Shown here: positions 31,334 to 42,900 of the stretch, one piece after another
Numbering within the stretch: the stretch's first letter is position 1
How the letters are laid out: each line of letters starts with the position of its first letter
From: Trichaptum fuscoviolaceum
Taxonomy: Eukaryota > Basidiomycota > Agaricomycetes > Hymenochaetales > Trichaptaceae
DNA length: 59,009 nucleotides
Direction: 5' to 3'
Assembly: GCA_910574455.1 (NCBI GenBank)
Contig: CAJSYZ010000009.1
Location: 1,746,031 to 1,805,039 of the forward strand
The notes under the pieces: model-generated
What the model saw: only the letters and a program-made list of their open reading frames with translations
What the model was told of the DNA's origin: nothing
The model's database searches: none
Position numbers and translations under genes: made by a program

Positions 31334-32983
31334 AATTTAATAGTATATACAGCTTAGCCCATGCGTACCTTATGCAATCTTCCTCTTGCCAATCTGTGTT
31401 CTCATACTTCTTCCCATTCAACTTCTCATCAACTTCATATAACTTCCAGCCCGACAATTCTTAGCTAAGCACAACTGTACTTGCTATTCATACTTTAAGC
31501 TATTCGTAACTTCAAATACACTTCAACACTGTTAATTACTGATCACCTTACCACCCTTAAATTCTTTCAGAACATTAATAATATAATCATTGCCGCGAGC
31601 GCCTACAGCATTTCGGTCGCAGCACTATGTTAACTTACACATAAGCCTTGATAGACTAACAAGGATAACTCTCACTCAATAGATGCATCAATTGAAAAAT
31701 TACTTGACGGACTTCCTGAAAAGGGCCCATATACTACACTTAACACATCCAATATCATTCTCGCATTATAGATGTAGTTTAACGTCAAAGACAGAACAAT
31801 AATAAAGTCCACTCATACATAGAAAAGACACCCAATCGCTGAATTTCAGCTCCTCAACACCGTACCATGTAGACTTTCCAACGCCCAAAGCCACGGCCAC
31901 ATTTGTACCGCACTATCCGTTCCGAGTGCAGAATTGCGGACTGTACGGCTTCCATTCGGGATTGCATTGCTTGGAATCAGCTAATTTCTACCTTTTTTCG
32001 ACGCAAAAGTATTCGATTCAATGTATCCGATTCTTCCCGCGTCTTGGCGCCATTGAGTAACGACGTACCTCTTACAATTTCTTCCCTTACCCACTTCTGT
32101 ATCAAGCATTTGAACGCGATCGTACAATGATATAAGAGCGCAACAAACAGAGCTCAAACTTGAAAAACAGGGACACCGAGTACTAGTAGTGCGACAATGG
32201 TATGTCGATCTGTCGCATTTATCTCGAAAGAACGAACGGAACATTATCCGTGGATAGTCGATGACATGAACCTCCCCTTCACTGAGTTCGACGAACACAA
32301 CATCAAAAGGAGAACTACTATCCTAGGTCAACACTTACTCTACTGACGTAGTCACTCACTTGATGACTCACCGTACCCCGAGGTTCGATGTCTCATCGCC
32401 CCGAAAAACGACCCTGAGATGCCTGTGTATACTGTCCACACATATGTCATTGATATGTACTTGCTGTCCCGCCACATGTCAAGGAAGATTCTCCTGATCC
32501 CAACAGTATCTACCTACTATGTAAGTGTACTCGCTTTTTATCTCGTCATTTACTGATCAATATGCTGCGCCACCGAAGCTCTTCAGGCAACTAATCATCT
32601 TCCCCGCCCACGTCCTATCTTCCATTCGTTTCTCTCCCAGCCATGATACTTTATGTTACTTAAAGAATATAACTTCTCCAATTCAAATTTATATATAAAA
32701 TAGTGCTAGTTTACTACATGGTAAACAACAACAACAAAATCTCCAGTAGGTGTTATCCTCTTGCTCTAGCAGAGTCACATAACAAAGGTATGAAAATAAT
32801 TAACGAATACCTTAATTTCCGCTTACGAATCGTATACTTCCGGTACCCTACCGTAAACAATATCCGTAGAACATTTACGGCCCGTATTTATCCAACGCGT
32901 AACGGTAAAGTGGGCACCGATTACGGTCGTAACCAAATACGGGACACTTGAGGAGCCCTGCGCACAACTGAACATCTCACTGT
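31334..32983. other. gene-poor region
   Basis: No recognisable coding or RNA gene. The segment 32820-32945 is rich in TTACGG/CCGTAA words in both orientations, perhaps the edge of an unrecognised repeat next to the satellite. Confidence 0.4.
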
Positions 32984-33815
32984 CTGGAAACATCCTGTCG
33001 TAGATAGTATAGTTTCATAGCCCAGGTGCAAGTCGCAGCTGCACCTGCCCAACTGGAAACATCCTGTCCGTAGAAGGAATGCTTGCTGTAACGAACAGAT
33101 AGTATAGTTTCATAGCCCAGGTGCAAGCCGCAGCTGCACCTGCCCAACTGGAAACATCCTGTCCGTAGAAGGAATGCTTGCTGTGACGAACAGATAGTAT
33201 AGTTTCATAGCCCAGGTGCAAGCCGCAGCTGCACCTGCCCAACTGGAAACATCCTGTCCGTAGAAGGAATGCTTGCTGTAACGAACAGATAGTATAGTTT
33301 CATAGCCCAGGTGCAAGCCGCAGCTGCACCTGCCCAACTGGAAACATCCTGTCCGTAGAAGGAATGCTTGCTGTAACGAACAGATAGTATAGTTTCATAG
33401 CCCAGGTGCAAGCCGCAGCTGCACCTGCCCAACTGGAAACATCCTGTCCGTAGAAGGAATGCTTGCTGTAACGAACAGATAGTATAGTTTCATAGCCCAG
33501 GTGCAAGCCGCAGCTGCACCTGCCCAACTGGAAACATCCTGTCCGTAGAAGGAATGCTTGCTGTGACGAACAGATAGTATAGTTTCATAGCCCAGGTGCA
33601 AGCCGCAGCTGCACCTGCCCAACTGGAAACATCCTGTCCGTAGAAGGAATGCTTGCTGTGACGAACAGATAGTATAGTTTCATAGCCCAGGTGCAAGCCG
33701 CAGCTGCACCTGCCCAACTGGAAACATCCTGTCCGTAGAAGGAATGCTTGCTGTGACGAACAGATAGTATAGTTTCATAGCCCAGGTGCAAGCCGCAGCT
33801 GCACCTTCCCAACTG
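32984..33815 (+). repeat. 95-bp satellite, ~9 units
   Basis: Nine occurrences of AGCCCAGGTGCAAG spaced exactly 95 bp apart (33019 to 33779). The first unit is shortened by a deletion and the last is partial and diverged. Each unit contains the near-palindrome CAGGTGCA-AGCCGC-AGCTGCACCTG. Units are almost identical; the main variable site (GCTGTAACG or GCTGTGACG) runs A,G,A,A,A,G,G,G along the array. Short open frames across it are by-products of the repeat. Confidence 0.9.
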
Positions 33816-34219
33816 GAAATATTCGCCACAAAGCGTTACTAGAGAGATCTAGGCCGGGAAAAAAAGTTTCATTTGTCAGCCTGTACTAAGCATTACAAAT
33901 CACCTGCCAACTTGAATACTACGGGAAACTTCTTTCTGCTTATGGCAACTGACGCGTCCTGATATGGCTGGCAGCTGTCTGAAGGGTCGCTACTTCGTCT
34001 GAAAATACACTGATTGCCTTAATTCATTGAAATAAGGAGTGTTTCAGCATGCAAGCCATCTCTCAGTACATCAGAAAGCAAGTCAGGGTTTCAGTGTTCA
34101 AGTGTATTAGGACTTGGAAATTCTTAACAAGATTTTGCTGCTTTCAAAACAGGAAACTCGATGTTGAACTTAAGTATTGCGGGCTTGCCCAGACCTTTTC
34201 CTTCTCACCATCATCCATG
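33816..34219. other. spacer between satellite and AGS1 pseudogene
   Basis: No coding motif. It may be degraded promoter sequence of the glucan synthase pseudogene. Confidence 0.35.
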
Positions 34220-36261
34220 ACCTACCGCACTCACTACACTCCTATTGACACACGCCAATGCCGCTCCTTACAGCTCTGACCTGGCACAGTGGAAACTGAA
34301 TGTTGACCAGAACGCGCAGGACCGGACGCAGTACCAGTCCACTCGCAAGAACACCACCTACACACAGTCCCCCTAACTGGCGGGCGCTGCCATTCTACAC
34401 CGTGTTGCTTGACAAAATCGCCGATGGAGACCCGAGTAACAATGACTTCATCCAGACGATGTTCGAAAACGATTGGCGCGAGACGCTGCGCTTTGGCGGC
34501 GATGTCCATGGCTTGGCGAACAAACTCGATTACCTCAAGGACATGGACATCAAGGGCATTTTCATTGCGGGTACTGCGTTCGTGAGCATGCCATGGCAGG
34601 CAGACTTGTATTCCCCTCTTGAATTCACGACTCTCGACCACCATTGGGGAACAATTGACAATTGGGTCGCTTCATCGACGAAGTGCATGCACGCGGGATA
34701 TGATGGATTTCACTGTTGGTACCATGGGTGATCTTATTGGTTTCTCTGGGTGAGTAATGTGAGTGACTAGCTATAAGCACAGCACTTCTGACGGACTACT
34801 TACAACTCAGCCACTTGAACGAATCAACACCATTTGACCTTAATGAATACAACACCGTTTGGAAGCAACCAAAGTATGCGCGTCGGGATTTGATACGTAC
34901 AAGGATTTCACCACTACGAATGAATGCAACTCGTCTTGTACGCTTCTGAACCTCTGGGACAAGACACATATCGAGCTCAATATCACTATCTCGAATGGTT
35001 GCATGACATCAGAATTTGACCAGTATGGTGACCTGGGGGCCTTTGGTGCTCATCCGGATTGGCAGCGTCAACTGACCAAGTTCGCATCCGTGCAAGATTG
35101 TCTAAGGGAGTGGAGTCCTCAAGTGATGGCAAAGCTCAAGACGTTCGAATGCATGGTGATCAAGGCACTTGACATCGACACCATCTGTATCGACAAGAGC
35201 ACACAGGTCACATTGACCGCTCTGGCAGAATGGACCACAGCTGCGCGCTCATGCACTGCAAGTGTCAATAAGAACAACTTCTTCATTACCGGCGAAGTCA
35301 CCGGTGACAACACATTTTGAGCTTTGTATCTTGGTTTTGGTTATACACCGACGATGTCGCCGCTCCCTGATTTGGCTGCCATTAACAACATGGCATCGGA
35401 CGATAAGCAGCATTTCCTCCGCTCGAAGGGCATCAACGGTCTGGATGGCGTTGGCTTCCACTACTCAACATATCGTTCCTTCACGCGCTTCCTTGGTATG
35501 GACGGTAACTTGCAAGCCCCTGATGATGTTGGCGTGAACTTCGTCGACGCGTCACGGTGGGATGCAATGTTCGTGACAAATGATTTCATTATCGCGCAGT
35601 CGGGCAAGACAGACCCGCATTGTATCTTCGGCAAGACTAACTTCGATGTCTATCACTGGCGGCGTGGTAAACGGCTGCGAATTTAGTACTTGCAACGTTC
35701 GTGACAAGCTTGGTCATGCCTGCTATTTCCCTTCTGTACTACGGTGAGGAGCAGAGCTTCCACATGTATGAGAACGGTGCTAGCAATTATCTCTTTGGGT
35801 CAGTACTTTTTTCATCTTTCACTTCATAGTGCTGATCTTGGAACAGTCATCAAGCATAAACCCGCCAACTTCGCTTGGCCGCGCCGTGGATGCTACAAGC
35901 TTTTCTCAGATCAGTATTTCAAGTTGCAGAAGGCTCTTACACGTTGCTACAATGACTCGAATTCGCTTGTTTACTTTGACCCAGCAATGGAGGCGTAGCA
36001 TATGGACACGAAGTTCAACTACCTCCGTTCTGTTTACACTGCCCTCCACGATGGATTCGACCTTGCGCAATGTGGAAATTGGACGCACTTGCGCAGCTAC
36101 CTGGATCAAACTAGACGGAAAGCGAACTGTATGTGAGCAAGACGGTTGTGAAGAATCTGTTTGCGCCGTTTAAGACGTACACATTTCAAGACACGCTGTC
36201 TTCATTCTTCAACAATGGCAAGGCGCCGTTTCATGGATGTTCAAATATGATCTCGATGGAT
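34220..36261 (+). pseudogene. AGS1: alpha-1,3-glucan synthase (AGS1/Mok1-like) N-terminal part, disrupted
   Basis: AGS1 is a large membrane enzyme that builds cell-wall alpha-1,3-glucan; this copy covers only the extracellular amylase-like domain. In order: a signal-peptide-like LTTLLLTHANA, WRALPFYTVLLDKIADGDPSNNDF, IKGIFIAGTAF, YSPLEFTTLDHHWGT, FTVGTM, TPFDLNEYN, SSEFDQYGDLGAFGAHPDWQ-type text near 35010, ALDIDTICIDKSTQVT, FFITGEVTGDNTF, FHYSTYRSFTRFLGMDGNL, NFDVYHW, YYGEEQSFHMYENGASNYLFG, and SSFFNNGKAPFHGC near 36200. At least five frame changes and lost segments make it non-functional. Introns such as that at ~34729-34805 are retained, so it is a DNA-level copy. A TIR transposon splits it at 36261; the sequence resumes at 40082 as MDPYSFKLLVPEAE. 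Confidence 0.88.
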
Positions 36262-36266
36262 GAGCC

Positions 36267-36335
36267 GTACCAACTAATAATCTTATAGATCCGCGATAAT
36301 TATCGCAACCCGTTTCTAAAGTTATCGCGATAACG
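36267..36335 (+). repeat. left terminal inverted repeat of the transposon
   Basis: Begins GTACCAACTAATAATCTTAT, then GCGATAATTATCGC, CAACCCGTTTCT and TTATCGCGATAA. It pairs with 40009-40075 with few mismatches over ~68 bp. The inner GCGATAATTATCGC is itself palindromic. Confidence 0.9.
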
Positions 36336-36589
36336 GAATCATAGCGTTTTGGGCCTGCGCGGCAGCTTAATGCCGGGGTGCCGCCTCACGGCACTTCACG
36401 GCATCAATCCCGCGTCAGGGACCAGGCTGAATTCGGTAATACAGCCTGGTTTTGATCACTGGCGCATTTGCAATGCGATAATTTCGCTACCGGGGCCTAG
36501 CCCCTCATAATTTGATATAAAATAGCATCTAGCTAGTACTATAGGTTAATCTTTTTTATTTGAAATATGACGCAGCCATTAATTAGCAA

Positions 36590-37515
36590 TTAATGTTGCG
36601 AGACCGCGCGAAGGTAAGCGCCGGCGCTTACAACGGTGGTGCGCGCGCGTCGTCCTTGTCCTTTTCTCCCACTTTCACGACGACTACGTCGTTCGTCTCT
36701 TTTCTTTCCTCTTGTGTCGTTCTACAACTTGTGCCGGAAGCTTGTCGACTCAACGCTGTTGGATACGGTGGAGTAGGAAGGGCGTAAATGTGGCAGGTGC
36801 GTCAGAGCAATCCTGCTCTTCTCGCCATTACTGAATTTTACAATTTGCACAGGTACAGAACGAGCGTGCGGCGCGAACCTTCACCCTCACCTTCATTAAT
36901 ACGACACCAGCGAGATCACAGGACGCAGTCCATGCCATCGTTCCTCCGCTGTCCCAACAACAGCAGCAAGTCCAAGCAAGTCCGATTTCCTCATGGCAGA
37001 CGTCGCTGCAAATACAACAATCGCAACAATCGCAGCGTCGGCAGCGACAATCGCCTCCGTCTCCAGAATCTTCATTCAACAAGGTCAATAATCGCACCAG
37101 GACGATCGCGATTGCGAGCAAGAGTTGAACGGCTCAGATTCGAACAATGGCGTGCTCCACGGCCTAATCCCCGTCCCACAGCTCATACATTCTCACAGCT
37201 TCTCCTCGGCATCTGCTCTTCAGCAATGGCAACAGCACGCGCATCCTTTCGCCTTAGCGAGTCTGATACAGGCCACCTTACGAGCTCCTGGTTCAAACCA
37301 GTTTCTTTGTGGTAGTGGGCGCTGGACGATGACCGTCGATCTGGCTGCTGATACTGAGCTATGGAGGGATTGCTGATGCGGGAGGGACCGTTTTCTTTGA
37401 GCCACGCAAGCGCAGACAAAAGGTATGTACATTCCCTCGAATCCGTTCTACCAAATGCACCTTGGGTCAAGGGAACAACCTTCGCGACTGTGCGCGATCT
37501 TCGTGATCAGCGCTT
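36590..37515 (+). pseudogene. unidentified host gene fragment inside the transposon
   Basis: Coding-like text without a continuous frame: a Gln-rich stretch (VPPLSQQQQQVQASPISSW near 36950), SSASALQQWQQHAHPFALASL near 37205, TVDLAADTELWRDC near 37340, and MREGPFSLSHASADKRYVHS near 37375. Composition and the absence of stops in pieces suggest captured exons, but I do not recognise the parent gene. Confidence 0.4.
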
Positions 37516-38854
37516 TGCGAAGGTTAGTCCTACCATGGCTGTTCTCTCTTTTTTTGTTTTTAAATTATGTATATTATTACTTTAAAACAATCTCTGATAT
37601 ATATACATTTGAAACATAAAAAAACTGTGTGCAAGGAGTGAATCATAAAAATTATAGACGATGTCGAAGATGTCCTTCGACCGTCAACGTCGTCGAAGTT
37701 GTGTCCGGCGATTCCCGGAACATTTGTCCGAGGCATTGCCGGACAGACATTTTGCTTTATTTTAATTCACCAAGCTACAATTATATCAGGCACATATGAC
37801 ATCGGGAATGCAGCAGTGTTTTAGTAAATTATCATATTTATTATAATAGCATTTATGTACTTTGCTGTTGTGTAATTAGCATAACAATGCTAAAAGGTGC
37901 TGTTCTATCAGTATTTATACATTTGTATATTTTAGAGCAGCTTTCAGACTTCCATTTCTTGTCAAATGGACAAGCTTTACATTATGTAGAGGTCGCAAAA
38001 GGAATCTCACTGATAGGTAGAGTGGAAGTGGTTGAACTCGAAAGTGGTGCTTCGAATGCATCACTTCGAGTGAAACTTGTACACATGTGTTCCACTCTCG
38101 GACTGATTTGTTTACTTCGCAACTGTTTTCTTAGTAACTTCCATTCTAACACCGGATTTTGTTTCATTAAAGCTTCTTTTATTGCTATGTAGCATATCTG
38201 TATTTTTTAATCATCATTAATATAGTGAAACTAGCTGCAAATGTTGAATTTTGACTCAAAAGTGCTCAAAATGGCCCATTTTAGAGATTGTTTTATTTTT
38301 GTAGCCTTCTGTAAAGCTACATTAAAGCCCATAATTTTTCTAGAGCTTCAATAATATACATTGAGTCATACTGTAAAGTTCTAAGGCTATCAGAGGAGTT
38401 TAAGATAAAAGAGAAATCGAAGAATTGTAGAAAATGTGCATGAATCATGCATTTCTATTGTAGATTTTACATTTGTCCCTTTGTAACACATTCTGTAGCC
38501 TCCGTATTTTTTGTGTTTATACAAGAGCATATAGTACATCTAATTAGCTACTGTGCCTGAGACCATTATGTCTACATTAAATATAAAGCGTATGTTATTG
38601 ATATGTTTGAAGCAGAAAAAAAGTGTGAGACATACCATATATAGTAATTTTACGCGATTCTCAGGGTCGTGGCGCGCTATCTGCACGCATCACGAACGTC
38701 GTCTTTCTCTCTTTCTTCCCTCTTCCCTCTTCTTCAAGCTATTCGAGCTACGGATGACGGGCAAGAAGGTGTTTGCTTCGCGCAAACGCCGTCTTGCTTC
38801 TGCTTCCGCAGCCTCTCGCCTCTCAGGCGCGAGCTGTATGCTCGCAAGCGCAGC

Positions 38855-39400
38855 TTTCGAGATCTCGACTCCTACAACCTCCGCAACTCTTTGAACGACG
38901 AGAAGCTCAGGGACAAGATTAAGCCCGAGGACAAGTCCAAGCTAGAGACTGTCGTCAACAAGACGATCCCATGGCTCGACGCGCTGATGACGCCCATCGC
39001 CCTCAGCGACATAGGGAGGCGGCGAAGCTGGTGTTGATCCGGGGAAGTAACAAGGGACGGACGACGTCGGGCCAACTTGCGCCATCAAGCAAACACTGTT
39101 AATCGTGCTGAACGCACTCTCCTTGGTGCCATTGTCTTTGCTTCGTTGACGCCATGATCGTGCGCGGTAAATTGCTGGGCGTATGAGAGGAGAAGCACAA
39201 GGAGCTTGAGAGCATTGCGAACCCCATCATGAAGAAGCTCTATTTCGCGTGGGCGGCGCACCTTTTGGCAGCTCTCGCGACATCCACTTCAGGACATACA
39301 GCTGGAGGAGGGATGATGGGTAGAGGGGGGGTGCATGCGAGTGCACCAGGAGCGGCGCTGGCCAGCGCGCAGGCGGCAGCAATCCAAGTACGTCTTCATT
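38855..39400 (+). pseudogene. HSP70 C-terminal fragment captured in the transposon
   Basis: Encodes the lid/C-terminal helices of an HSP70 chaperone: [36 protein letters not shown] (to about 38975), then, after ~200 bp of disrupted sequence and a frame change, EEKHKELESIANPIMKKLY near 39190-39245, followed by a Gly/Ala-rich tail. The substrate-binding and ATPase domains are absent. Whether cytosolic or ER type cannot be told. Confidence 0.75.
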
Positions 39401-39479
39401 CAATTTGGTCCGTAGTTAAAAAAACTTCACTGACAGTAGCTTGCGTTTCTCCGTAGCTGTAACATTGTCATTGAGCTGC

Positions 39480-39830
39480 GCGTGATAGACGCTTGCAAGC
39501 TCTCATTTCCGCATCACTTCCGCACTTTGTGTGCTTCGCTGCACACGTCCTCACACCCACTCGACAGCGACGAAGACCACAACGGTGGCCGGCGGCCCTG
39601 CGAACCGACTCCGCGCGCTGCGAGTCTTGCCTGCGGGGCGCTCGTATGCCCCTGGTTCGTTTTTTACCCAACTCTGGGGGGTCCGCCGCCATCCGGCGGA
39701 GACGCACCACCCTACTGGGAGCGGCGGGAACGGGGCGCGCTTTTCCCCGCCGCGTGCGCGTGCGCGCAAGGCCACCACGCGCACCGCCCTAGCGCGTGCT
39801 TTTTTGTATTTAAAGTATTTATTTGAAATG
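39480..39830. other. GC-rich block inside the transposon
   Basis: Markedly GC-rich stretch open in several frames on both strands, as expected from base composition. It may be a third captured fragment, but no protein family is recognised. Confidence 0.3.
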
Positions 39831-40008
39831 ATAGATAGGCCTGGACTACAGTCCAGGCACTCTAAATTAATATAATATTTATTTCAAATGAGCATGCCGC
39901 CGTACGGGGCCCTGCTGTGCTGCCGGGTGAAGCCCTGACAAGGCAGCACCGGCACGCATGACCCAGGCAGTGCTGAAAGGCAGAACGAGCTGCCGAAGGC
40001 CTGCCGAA

Positions 40009-40075
40009 GTTATCGCGGTAACTTCAGAAACGGGTTGCGATAATTATCGCATATCTATAAGATTATTAGTTGGTA
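40009..40075 (-). repeat. right terminal inverted repeat of the transposon
   Basis: Reverse complement of the left repeat at 36267-36335; reads TTATCGCGGTAACTTCAG then AACGGGTTGCGATAATTATC and ATAAGATTATTAGTTGGTAC on the plus strand. Confidence 0.9.
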
Positions 40076-40081
40076 CTGGTG

Positions 40082-40160
40082 GATGGATCCGTATAGCTTC
40101 AAGTTGCTTGTGCCCGAGGCGGAGAGGCTGATGCGCCCCCGCTTCCTCTGACCTTGCCTC
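40082..40160 (+). pseudogene. AGS1: AGS1 pseudogene, continuation after the transposon
   Basis: Reads MDPYSFKLLVPEAERL, the expected continuation of the glucan synthase text interrupted at 36261. Homology is lost by about 40160. Confidence 0.7.
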
Positions 40161-40271
40161 CGAAGAAGAGACTGAGCTCAGAAAGAGCGCAAAGCCGCTT
40201 TCTTCGCCTTTCCCACGAACCCCGAACTCGCGCAATCTTCCGCTCAACCCGTCCACACCCCATTCACCACC

Positions 40272-40373
40272 ATGTCACTCTCGCAGCCACTCCTGGAGTC
40301 GCTCACGGCTATGGGCTTCAGGGCCACCACGCCCATTCAAGCTGCGACGATCCCGGTTGCGCTTCTTGGGCAT
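40272..40373 (+). pseudogene. DEAD-box helicase Q-motif fragment (DRS1/DDX27-like)
   Basis: Reads MSLSQPLLESLTAMGFRAT then TPIQAATIPVALLGHD, the F-x(n)-GF-x-TPIQ Q-motif that precedes Walker A in DEAD-box RNA helicases; the wording is closest to the ribosome-biogenesis helicase DRS1. The frame then runs into unrelated sequence before any Walker A, so it is a truncated copy. Confidence 0.65.
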
Positions 40374-41400
40374 GATCCGGATTCAGACTACGAACAATAC
40401 CAAGGACAAAGCTTCGGCAGCATCGACGGATACACGACGGATCCAAACTATAGCCATATGGCGATGCTTATGAGTATGAGGGTCAATATCAAGATGGACC
40501 GAATTGTGAGAGAGACGCGGTTTACCATCAGCAGATGGGTCAACCGACGCGTGATGTCAGAAGTGCTTCCCGGAACGCCTAGCATGCCCATGAATGACGC
40601 ACAGAGTGGACGGTTGGACAGCCATCGCAAGAACAGAAGCCAAAAGCGTAAGTGGACTCAGGATTAGTTCCTCTTCTCGCTGGCTGATAAATTTGTCAAA
40701 CAGAGGCGCTTGTGTTCGATACAAGAACTTGAACGTCTGTTACGAATTCACGACAGATCCAAATACTTGCAGGTGTTGTTTGAATAGGAATCACAAATAT
40801 ATGATTCCGGGACGGAAAGGACGGAGGCAACCACCGTAAGTGTACTTTTCACGTCTTGAATTAACAACTCTCGATGGACTTGTCAGTTTCGTTCTCGTTT
40901 ACTAATTACTCTTATTTTGTCAGAAAACGCGAACTTTTGCTCAATCAAATAAGAGATTAGGCCTCACAGATACAAAAGCTAACGGAGTAGCTCGAGGAGG
41001 CTAACCGTCGCCAACGTCTTCATCACGGCCAACCTCCACGCCTCTCGCTTTCTAATACACCCCTTTCTCCCCCAAAGGGAACAACACCCACGCCAGGAAG
41101 CGTGTGTGATGTAACAACCCCGATCACAAGCTCTTCTGCGTCGGGAAACGTTAGCGCGTCAGGCTCGTATATTCAGCCCAAGCCACGACGAGAAGTTCGG
41201 GAATGGATCTCTCGAGCAAGGGCATCAATTGAGACAATAGGCGAACTGCTGGACAACAGAGCAATTGCGGAAGAGGAGTGGGACACGGAAGAGAACGAGC
41301 AAGATACTTGGGATATAGTTGTCAATGCCTACTTTTCGAGTGGCGGAGAAGGACCGTCAGGAGGTGGTTCTGAGCTCGCGGATGCTAAGGATTAATTCGA
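40374..41400 (+). pseudogene. unidentified gene fragment(s)
   Basis: Coding-like text in shifting frames: DSDYEQYQGQSFGSIDGYTT near 40380, DSHRKNRSQKRKWTQ near 40620, YEFTTDPNT...YMIPGRKGRRQPP near 40740-40838 before a GTAAGTG donor, and a longer frame near 41102-41395 rich in Ser, Glu and Asp (REVREWISRARASIETIGEL). Looks like a multi-exon gene relic retaining introns. Family not recognised. Confidence 0.4.
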
Positions 41401-41632
41401 CGGCGAAATCACTCTTCAGGGCCCAGATGAAGATGGCTTCGAGGGACATGAGTCGGAACTGTCAGGCACGCTTCACCCGCTTCAACGCTTGCGGGTCGGC
41501 TCATGAAGGGTCATCGCATCTTTCACAACACAGTTCAGCAGGCGGAAGGCGTAAAAACATTGCGTGCACCCGCGGCGATACAAGTATGTACCCAATCACT
41601 TTTATTCAAGGATGATGCTTAAGCTCAAGTAG

Positions 41633-42900
41633 ATTACAGCAGAACAACTGCTTCGGGAAGGACAAGAGCGCCAGGAAACAGTTCTTCGCAAGCCAAAAGA
41701 ACGCATTGAAGACTTTGAGGAACTCCATAAATACCGAGGCCGGAAGTGTAAGGAGTTCAAGGAGAGGATTCGGCGGACGAGGGGAAACTTATATGTTATC
41801 ATGCTTGGGTTCATCTTTCAGGTGCTGAGTTGAAACGGGAAAGAATGGAAAGCCTGTGCTAGTTAGGAGGTACTTACACTATCAAAATGACCGGAGATGT
41901 GACTGAACCCAAAGTAGGCGAATCAAGGCGAATACGAACGTTCGCGCTCGGTATACGAGCGCGCTCTCGAAGACCCACGAAGAGTCCAACTCTGGCTCTC
42001 CTACACGGAGATGGAACTGAAGGGCGAAGCGTCCAGCATGCACGCAATCTGTTTGACCAAGCAGTGATTTTGTTGCCGCGCGTAGACCAACTCTGGCACA
42101 AATACGTGTATCTGGAGGAACTGCTCGGAAACGTCGCTGGCGCGTATCAAGTGTTTGAGCTATGGGTGTAATGGGAGCCAGAGGACAAAAAATGGCAAGC
42201 GTACATCAAGCTTAAAGAGCGGTACCAATAACTTCATTGCGCGAGTGCAATCTACGAGCGGTGGGTTGCTGTTCGACCTGAACCCCGCATCTGAGTCAAG
42301 TGGGCGATGTTTGAGGAGGAGCGAATCAGGCCTGAAAAGGCTCGTGAGGTGTTCCGGATGGCACTGGAGTTGTTTGGTGATGATGCGGAACAAATCGAGA
42401 AGGCACAGGCGGTGTTTAGCGCTTTCGCAAAGATGGAAACACGATTGAAGGAGTACGACCGAGCTAGGGTAATCTACAAGGTACGCACTCCCCGAAGCTT
42501 ATGTGCTTCTAAGTTTTAAACCGCCCTAGTTCGCGTTGGACAGATTACCTGGCTCCAAGTCCCAGGCACTCTATGCTACCTACACCAAGCTTGAAAAGCA
42601 GCATGGAGCTCGGAACACCCTAGAAACCGCTGTTCTGAGAAAAGGAGGATCCAATATGAGGAAGAACTTGTGCACGACCGTCGAAATTACGACATATGGT
42701 TTGACTATGCTCGCTTGGAAGAAGACTCACTGAGGTCACTTCGGGAGGAAGATGCGTCAAAGGACAAGATAGAAAGCGCGATAAACGGGATTATTGAAGT
42801 CTACAAGCGAGCTGTTGCGCAAATACCCCCCCGGTGACTTGAAGCGTCACTGGAGACGATACATCTTTCTGTGGCTGGACTATGCATTGTTTGAAGAAGT
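41633..42900 (+). pseudogene. CLF1: CLF1/SYF3 (Crooked-neck) splicing factor, disrupted
   Basis: CLF1 is a HAT-repeat scaffold of the spliceosomal NineTeen complex. The N-terminal start is clear: ITAEQLLREGQERQE, then RIEDFEELHKYRGRK, FKERIRRTRGNL (to ~41790). HAT repeats follow: [20 protein letters not shown] near 41945, [20 protein letters not shown] near 42040, [39 protein letters not shown] near 42335, [20 protein letters not shown], an intron at ~42481-42531, [20 protein letters not shown] near 42545, and finally KRHWRRYIFLWLDYALFEE near 42845-42897. Several frameshifts and in-frame stops, plus loss of the C-terminal half, make it a pseudogene. Retained introns show it is not a retrocopy. 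Confidence 0.85.

Larger units (their letters stand above)
36262..40081. mobile_element. TIR DNA transposon (non-autonomous, Pack-type), 3.8 kb
   Basis: Bounded by terminal inverted repeats and flanked by GATGGAT on both sides (36255-36261 and 40082-40088), a 7-bp target duplication, or 8 bp with one mismatch. Removing the element and one duplication restores the AGS1 reading ISMDPYSFK, which proves insertion. No transposase is visible. The interior holds pieces of host genes (36.6-37.5, 38.85-39.4 and perhaps 39.5-39.8 kb) and an AT-rich centre (37.6-38.6 kb) without recognisable genes. A hAT-like class is suggested by target-duplication length only. Confidence 0.8.

Noticed and set aside
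33015..33812. Series of identical 75-residue minus-strand frames across the satellite
   Set aside because: They repeat because the 95-bp unit repeats; no start context, splice structure or motif supports translation.
34220..36261. Functional alpha-1,3-glucan synthase with unusual introns
   Set aside because: At least five frame changes, lost segments and a transposon insertion cannot be reconciled with splicing.
39480..39830. Overlapping open frames on both strands in a GC-rich block
   Set aside because: GC-rich DNA has few stops by chance, and frames on both strands are equally open, so no specific gene can be claimed.
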